From JBBSQE01 sp038258095 (GTDB lineage: Bacteria > Actinomycetota > Thermoleophilia > Solirubrobacterales > 70-9), in assembly GCA_038258095.1 (NCBI GenBank), contig JBBSQE010000052.1, positions 1 to 15,939 of the forward strand: 15,939 bases of DNA. Direction: 5' to 3'. Shown here piece by piece: positions 11,811 to 15,939 of this stretch. Position 1 is the stretch's first letter, and the number at the start of each line of letters is the position of its first letter. The position numbers and the translations under genes were made by a program. The notes beneath the pieces were generated by a model that ran no database searches, was not told the origin of the DNA, and was given only the letters and a program-made list of their open reading frames with translations.

Positions 11811-11811
11811 T
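11806..11811 (+). promoter_or_regulatory. Possible -10 box (TAAACT) for dxr
   Basis: TAAACT is a TANNNT match ending 8 bases before the ATG. No Shine-Dalgarno site exists between it and the ATG, which suggests a leaderless or nearly leaderless dxr message. The -35 region is poor; the left arm of the inverted repeat (TTTAGG) lies 20 bases upstream. Confidence 0.35.
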
Positions 11812-11819
11812 CATTCCGA

Positions 11820-12965
11820 ATGCGCAAGCTCCTCATACTCGGCTCCACCGGCTCGATCGGCACGCAGGCGCTCGAGATCGTCGCTCGCTCGGACGAGTTC
11901 GGGGTCGTCGGCCTCGCGGCGGGCACGGGGGCCGACCTGGTCGTCGAACAGGCCCGTGAGTTCGGCGTCCCGGCTGTCGCTCTGGCCGACCATGCCGCGG
12001 CGGAGCGCGCCGGTGAGCGGTGGACCGGCAAGGTCCTCGCTGGCGAGGAGGGCATCCAGGAGCTGATCCTCACCTCCGGTGCCGACCTGGTCCTCAATGC
12101 GGTGGTCGGCGCGGCCGGTCTCGGCCCCACCATCGTCGCCCTGACCGAGGGCATCGATGTCGCCCTCGCCAACAAGGAGAGCCTGGTGATCGGCGGTGAG
12201 CTGGTGACCGCGCTCTCCGAGGCGACCGGAGCCCGTCTCCTCCCGGTGGACTCCGAGCACGCGGCGCTCCACCAGCTGATCGCGTCGGAGGCGCCGGGGA
12301 CAGTCGAGCGGCTGGTCCTCACCGCATCCGGCGGCCCGTTTCGCGGCCGAACCGACCTGGGGGGCGTCACCATCGAGGACGCGCTCGATCACCCGACCTG
12401 GGACATGGGGGGGCGGGTGACGATCGACTCCGCGACCCTGATGAACAAGGGCTTCGAGATGATCGAGGCCCATCACCTCTTCGGCGTTCCGTACGAGCGG
12501 ATCGGTGTCGTCGTCCACCCGCAGTCGATCGTCCACTCGATGATCGATCTGAACGACTCCGCGACAATTGCCCATCTCGGGTATCCCGACATGAGGGTGC
12601 CGATCTCCTATGCCCTGCACCATCCCAAGCGGGTCGACGTCGACGTGCCGCGGCTCGACCTCGCGGAGGCCGGGGAGCTGACCTTCGAGGCTCCTGATGA
12701 AGAAACGTTTCCGTGCCTGCGCCTGGCCCGCGAGGCGGGAGAGGCCGGCGGTGTTGCACCCTGCGTCCTGAACGCCGCCGACGAGGTCGCGGTTGCCGCC
12801 TTCCTCGCCGGGCGCACGTCGTTCACGTCGATCCCAGGTGTCATCGAGACCGCGCTCGAGCGCCTCGGCGCCGGGCCCGTCACCCACTTCGAGGATCTCT
12901 ACTCGGCGGACGCCGATGCCCGCGCGCTCACCTCCGAGCTGCTCGGCGTGGAGGTGACCGCATGA
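11820..12965 (+). CDS. dxr: 1-deoxy-D-xylulose-5-phosphate reductoisomerase
   Basis: Dxr (IspC) rearranges and reduces DXP to MEP with NADPH, the committed step of the non-mevalonate isoprenoid pathway. The 381-residue protein is complete: GSTGSIG (8-14) binds NADPH, ALANKESLV (116-123), metal ligands in PVDSEH (D144, E146) and NKGFEMIEAHHLF (E213), the substrate loop SGGPFR (170-175), HPTWDMGGRVTIDSATLMNKG and HPQSIVHSMI. The ATG starts right at the first Rossmann strand. There is a 193-base gap upstream with two inverted repeats, so dxr probably has its own control. The stop overlaps the rseP start as ATGA. Isoprenoids made here feed the UppS encoded nearby. Confidence 0.97.
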   Translation: MRKLLILGSTGSIGTQALEIVARSDEFGVVGLAAGTGADLVVEQAREFGVPAVALADHAAAERAGERWTGKVLAGEEGIQELILTSGADLVLNAVVGAAGLGPTIVALTEGIDVALANKESLVIGGELVTALSEATGARLLPVDSEHAALHQLIASEAPGTVERLVLTASGGPFRGRTDLGGVTIEDALDHPTWDMGGRVTIDSATLMNKGFEMIEAHHLFGVPYERIGVVVHPQSIVHSMIDLNDSATIAHLGYPDMRVPISYALHHPKRVDVDVPRLDLAEAGELTFEAPDEETFPCLRLAREAGEAGGVAPCVLNAADEVAVAAFLAGRTSFTSIPGVIETALERLGAGPVTHFEDLYSADADARALTSELLGVEVTA

Positions 12966-14053
12966 ACTGGGTGCTCATCTTCCTCGGCTTCACCGCCCTG
13001 ATCATCCTCCACGAGGCGGGGCACTTCTTCGCCGCCAAGCGGGTCGGCATGCGGGTCGAGAAGTTCTTTCTATTCTTCCCTCCCAAGGTCGTCTCGATCA
13101 AGCGCGGTGAGACGGAGTACGGGATCGGCGGAATCCCGCTGGGCGGCTACGTGAAGATCACCGGGATGAACCCGGACGAGGAGCTGCCTCCGGAGATCGC
13201 GGCTCGCGGCTACTACCGCCAGCCGGTCTGGAAGCGGATCTTCGTGATCGGCGCCGGCCCGGCGGTCAACATCGTCCTCGCCTTCGCAATCCTCTTCGTC
13301 CTCGGCTTCAGCCTGCGGGAGCCAAGCACTGTCGTCGGCCCCCGCGACGTCGGCTTTCCGGCCGCCAAGGTCCTAAGGTCGGGCGACAAGCTGGTCAGCG
13401 TCGACGGGCACGCATTTCCGAACCGCTCGGTCACCGACCGCCTCGAGGGCTGGTCGACGCTGATCGCCAGCCATCGCTGCGCCGGCAAGCAGACCGAGCA
13501 CTGTGTCGCGAAGACGCCGGTTGCGCTCGTGGTCGAGCGAGGCGACAGGACTCGCAGCCTCGAGGTCAAGCCGATTTATGACCCGGTGTCAAAGAAGACG
13601 CGGATCGGCTTCGGCTACCGGCCGGGCCCCTTCGAGAGCCAGTCGGCGGGTGCGGCGGCGAACTTCGCGGTCGATCGCATCTGGCAGGTCACGAGCGGCA
13701 CCGTTTCCACGTTCGCGCAGATCTTCAAGCCCGAGAAGCGTGAACAGCTCTCCGGAGTAGTGGGGGTCTCCGACGTGGCCAACCAGACGATCGACATCGG
13801 CTGGCGCGAGTCCCTCTTTCTCCTGGCCATAGTCAGCCTCTCGCTCGGCCTGATCAACCTCTTCCCGTTCCTGCCGCTCGATGGCGGGCACATTCTCTGG
13901 TCGATCGTCGAGAAGATCCGGGGGACACCCGTCTCCCTGAGGACGATGGAGCGCGCCGGAGCGGTCGGGTTCCTACTGGTGAGCGCGATCGCGATGATCG
14001 GCCTCAGCAACGACATCGGGCGGATCACCGGCGACGGCTTCAACGTCCGCTAA
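12962..14053 (+). CDS. rseP: Site-2 protease RseP (M50 intramembrane zinc metalloprotease)
   Basis: The product cleaves membrane-embedded substrates such as anti-sigma factors and remnant signal peptides. HEAGH (H17, E18, H21) binds zinc in the first membrane helix. LDGG near the C-terminus (D307) in NLFPFLPLDGGHIL supplies the third ligand. The conserved GIGGIPLGGYVKITGM stretch (54-69) follows helix 1. One PDZ domain (about 120-205) lies between the two halves, with GDKLVSVDGHAF its clearest part and a small insertion carrying a Cys pair (C173, C181). At 363 residues it is shorter than E. coli RseP (450, two PDZ domains) and fits the single-PDZ form of Gram-positive bacteria. The ATG overlaps the dxr stop. 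ispG, the usual next gene in many actinobacteria, does not follow. Confidence 0.95.
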   Translation: MNWVLIFLGFTALIILHEAGHFFAAKRVGMRVEKFFLFFPPKVVSIKRGETEYGIGGIPLGGYVKITGMNPDEELPPEIAARGYYRQPVWKRIFVIGAGPAVNIVLAFAILFVLGFSLREPSTVVGPRDVGFPAAKVLRSGDKLVSVDGHAFPNRSVTDRLEGWSTLIASHRCAGKQTEHCVAKTPVALVVERGDRTRSLEVKPIYDPVSKKTRIGFGYRPGPFESQSAGAAANFAVDRIWQVTSGTVSTFAQIFKPEKREQLSGVVGVSDVANQTIDIGWRESLFLLAIVSLSLGLINLFPFLPLDGGHILWSIVEKIRGTPVSLRTMERAGAVGFLLVSAIAMIGLSNDIGRITGDGFNVR

Positions 14054-14058
14054 CTGCG

Positions 14059-14088
14059 TTCGACGACACCCTCGGGGTGCGCTAGGTT
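14059..14088 (+). promoter_or_regulatory. Promoter for the acyl-CoA synthetase gene (TTCGAC-N18-TAGGTT)
   Basis: TTCGAC (14059-14064) and TAGGTT (14083-14088) are 18 bases apart in the 75-base gap after rseP. This is the best -35/-10 pair in the window and resembles streptomycete housekeeping promoters. A transcript from about 14095 would have a leader of about 34 bases with a good Shine-Dalgarno site. Confidence 0.5.
14067..14079. repeat. Small palindrome in the promoter spacer (CACCC-TCG-GGGTG)
   Basis: A perfect 5-pair stem with a 3-base loop lies between the proposed -35 and -10 boxes. It may be the end of the rseP transcript (no T-run), a regulator site, or chance. Confidence 0.3.
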
Positions 14089-14115
14089 CCATCTGCGAGC
14101 CCGCGGATGTCAAAC

Positions 14116-14122
14116 GGAGGAG
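14116..14122 (+). promoter_or_regulatory. Shine-Dalgarno site fixing the GTG start of the acyl-CoA synthetase
   Basis: GGAGGAG lies 6 bases before the GTG at 14129. A second GTG two codons later would have a 12-base spacer, so the first is preferred. Confidence 0.75.
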
Positions 14123-14128
14123 AGCGGC

Positions 14129-15939
14129 GTGGAAGTGACGACGGCTGAGCGTTATGCGAGTGGTGGGCCCGGGGGGGAGCCGCCGGCGCCGAACCTCTAC
14201 AAGACCTTTCTGCTCACGGCCGAGCGCCTCGGCGACGACGTCTTCATACGCACCGAGGACGACGGCGTCTCGCTGACGTGGAACGAGGTTGCCGCACGCG
14301 TGCGAGCGATCGCCGGCGGCCTCGCCTCCCTCGGAGTGGAGAAGGGCGACACGGTCGCGATCATGCTGAACAACCGCCCGGAGTTCATCCCCTGCGACCT
14401 CGCGACGGTCGCCCTCGGAGGCGTTCCGTTCTCGATCTACCAGACTTCTTCGCCCGAGCAGATCTCCTACGTCGTCGGCGACGCCGGGGCCAAGGTGGCG
14501 ATAGTTGAGGCGGAGTTCCTTGAGGTCTTCGGAAAGGCTCGGGAGGATCTGCCGGACGTCGAGCACCTGATCGTCCTCGACAGCGACGAGGGCGGAACCA
14601 TGACGCTCGCAGAGCTCGAGCAGGTCGACCCCGATTTCGACCCGACCGAGCGATCCGACGCCGTCGAGCTCGACGACATCTTGACGCTGATCTACACCTC
14701 GGGAACGACTGGGCCGCCGAAGGGCGTACAGCTCAGCCACCGCAACCTGATCGCGCTCGGAGCGTCGGTCGAGGGGATGATCGAGTTTCCCGACCGAGGC
14801 GGCAAGGTCATCTCGTGGCTGCCGGCCGCCCACATCGCCGAGCGCGGGGCTCACTACTACCTGCCCGTCACCCAGGGCCTGAGCGTGACGATCTGCCCCG
14901 ATGCCCGAAAGATCATGGAGTTCCTTCCGAAGGTGCGGCCGACCTGGTTCTTCGCCGTGCCGCGCATCTTTGAGAAGCTCAAGGCCGGGCTCGAGGCCCA
15001 GACCTCGAAGCTTCCCGACGAGCAGCGTGAGCCGGCGGAGAAGGGCCTCGAGGCTGCGATCGAGAAGGTCCGCTGCGAGCAGCGGGGGGACGAGGTGCCA
15101 GACGTTGTCGCCGCGGCAGCCGCCAAGGCCGAGGAGGAAATGTTCGTCCACCTGCGCAAGGCGCTCGGCCTCGACGAGGCCGTCGCGGTCAACGTCGGAG
15201 CGGCGCCGAGCCCGGTCGAGGTGCTCGAGTTCTTCCACGCGATCGGCATCCCCGTCGGGGAGCTCTGGGGGATGTCGGAAACCTGCGGCGTCGCGACCCT
15301 CAACCCGCCGGACAAGGTCAAGCTCGGCACCGTCGGCCCGCCGATCCCCGGCGTCGAGATCAAGCTCGCCGACGACGGCGAGGTCCTGGTCCGCGGCGAC
15401 GGCGTGATGCCCGGCTACCGCAACCTCCCCGACAAGACCGCCGAGTCCTTCGAGGACGGCTGGCTCATCACCGGCGATATCGGCGAGCTCGACTCAGACG
15501 GCTACCTGAAGATCGTCGACCGTAAGAAGGAGCTGATCATCAACGCCGCCGGCAAGAACATGTCGCCGGCGAACATCGAGTCCCACCTCAAGGCTGCGAG
15601 CCCGCTGATCGGCCAATGCATCGCGATCGGCGACAAGCGCCCGTTCAACGTCGCCCTGATCGTGCTCGACTCGGATTTCGCGCCGGCCTGGGCGAAGCGC
15701 AACGGCCACGAGGGCGCCTCGTTCGAGGAGCTGGCCTCCTCAGACGACGTCCGCGAGGCGATCCAGTCCGGGGTCGACGAGGCGAACGCGAAGATGGCGC
15801 GGGTCGAGCAGATCAAGAAGTTCACGATCCTGCCCGAGGAGTGGGCCCCCGGAGGCGACGAGCTGACCCCGACGATGAAGCTGAAGCGCCGCCCGATCGC
15901 CGACAAGTACGAGACGGAGATCGCCGAGCTCTACGGCGA
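14129..15939 (+). CDS. Long-chain fatty-acid-CoA ligase (AMP-forming, FadD15-like), 3' end cut by the window
   Basis: The enzyme activates a fatty acid with ATP to acyl-AMP and transfers it to CoA. The 603 visible codons contain all core motifs of the ANL superfamily: the P-loop YTSGTTGPPKGV (189-200), WLPAAHIAERG (230-240), VPRIFEKL (277-284), WGMSETCG (380-387), the hinge-side WLITGDIG (445-452) with DRKKELI (464-470), NAAGKNMSPANIE, and PTMKLKRR (581-588), whose Lys is the usual adenylation residue. Large AMP-ligases of this type (about 600 residues, with the Glu/Lys-rich insertion near 285-345) are long-chain acyl-CoA synthetases such as mycobacterial FadD15. The frame runs off the window without a stop, and by family length only a few residues are missing. 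The GTG start has its own Shine-Dalgarno site and promoter. Chain-length preference cannot be read from sequence. Confidence 0.93.
   Translation, partial: MEVTTAERYASGGPGGEPPAPNLYKTFLLTAERLGDDVFIRTEDDGVSLTWNEVAARVRAIAGGLASLGVEKGDTVAIMLNNRPEFIPCDLATVALGGVPFSIYQTSSPEQISYVVGDAGAKVAIVEAEFLEVFGKAREDLPDVEHLIVLDSDEGGTMTLAELEQVDPDFDPTERSDAVELDDILTLIYTSGTTGPPKGVQLSHRNLIALGASVEGMIEFPDRGGKVISWLPAAHIAERGAHYYLPVTQGLSVTICPDARKIMEFLPKVRPTWFFAVPRIFEKLKAGLEAQTSKLPDEQREPAEKGLEAAIEKVRCEQRGDEVPDVVAAAAAKAEEEMFVHLRKALGLDEAVAVNVGAAPSPVEVLEFFHAIGIPVGELWGMSETCGVATLNPPDKVKLGTVGPPIPGVEIKLADDGEVLVRGDGVMPGYRNLPDKTAESFEDGWLITGDIGELDSDGYLKIVDRKKELIINAAGKNMSPANIESHLKAASPLIGQCIAIGDKRPFNVALIVLDSDFAPAWAKRNGHEGASFEELASSDDVREAIQSGVDEANAKMARVEQIKKFTILPEEWAPGGDELTPTMKLKRRPIADKYETEIAELYG

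Noticed and set aside
11811..12887. Long minus-strand open frame opposite dxr
   Set aside because: Dxr is unmistakable on the + strand, and the antisense product shows no domain.
14107..14148. Short upstream open frame (13 codons from ATG) overlapping the start of the acyl-CoA synthetase
   Set aside because: It has no ribosome binding site of its own, and its frame is probably accidental; the Shine-Dalgarno site sits inside it and serves the GTG.
13973..15238. 421-codon minus-strand open frame opposite the acyl-CoA synthetase
   Set aside because: It is a shadow of the synthetase, whose P-loop and other motifs are intact on the + strand.
1..15939. tRNA, rRNA, insertion sequence, phage or defence-system genes
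   Set aside because: None were seen: no transposase or integrase motifs, no cloverleaf-like sequences in the short gaps, and no unassigned gap longer than about 193 bases.

Overview
The window is a dense, GC-rich stretch of bacterial chromosome carrying housekeeping genes. Nearly every gene is on the + strand, many overlap by 4 bases at stop/start junctions (ATGA, GTGA, CTGA), and starts are often GTG. SepF, a short EF-Ts, the pgeF-yggS-sepF-proC-yggT-lspA series, streptomycete-like -10 boxes (TAGGNT) and a secreted RTX-like repeat protein all suggest a high-GC actinobacterium. A deep-branching class such as Thermoleophilia is a reasonable guess, but no marker here proves it.

Region 1 (1-5047) is the end of a division and cell-wall cluster. 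It holds the 3' part of pgeF, the PLP-homeostasis gene yggS, the FtsZ anchor sepF, then a two-gene minus-strand island (a VOC/glyoxalase-fold protein and a six-helix membrane protein). It continues with proC, yggT, lspA and an RluA-type pseudouridine synthase without an S4 domain. proC to the synthase is one overlapping, translationally coupled unit.

Region 2 (5048-9911) is the translation cluster rpsB-tsf-pyrH-frr. It is interrupted between tsf and pyrH by a 502-residue exported protein with RTX-like glycine/aspartate repeats. RpsB carries a low-complexity C-terminal tail of about 167 residues.

Region 3 (9908-14053) is envelope lipid and isoprenoid synthesis: uppS, cdsA, dxr and rseP. uppS appears to start at a CTG codon; the next conventional start codon would remove the catalytic Asp. 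Dxr makes MEP for isoprenoids, UppS turns isoprenyl diphosphate into the undecaprenyl carrier, CdsA makes CDP-diacylglycerol, and RseP/LspA act in membrane protein processing. A 193-base gap before dxr holds two inverted repeats.

Region 4 (14054-15939) is a gene for an AMP-forming long-chain acyl-CoA synthetase with its own promoter and Shine-Dalgarno site, cut by the window end only a few residues short of the expected C-terminus.

No tRNA, rRNA, CRISPR array, insertion sequence or phage gene was seen. No wholly new multi-gene system is evident. The most notable points are the uppS CTG start, a recurring TANNNT box 6-9 bases before starts that mostly lack Shine-Dalgarno sites (possible leaderless mRNAs), the nested inverted repeat at dxr, the RTX gene inside the translation cluster and the RpsB tail.
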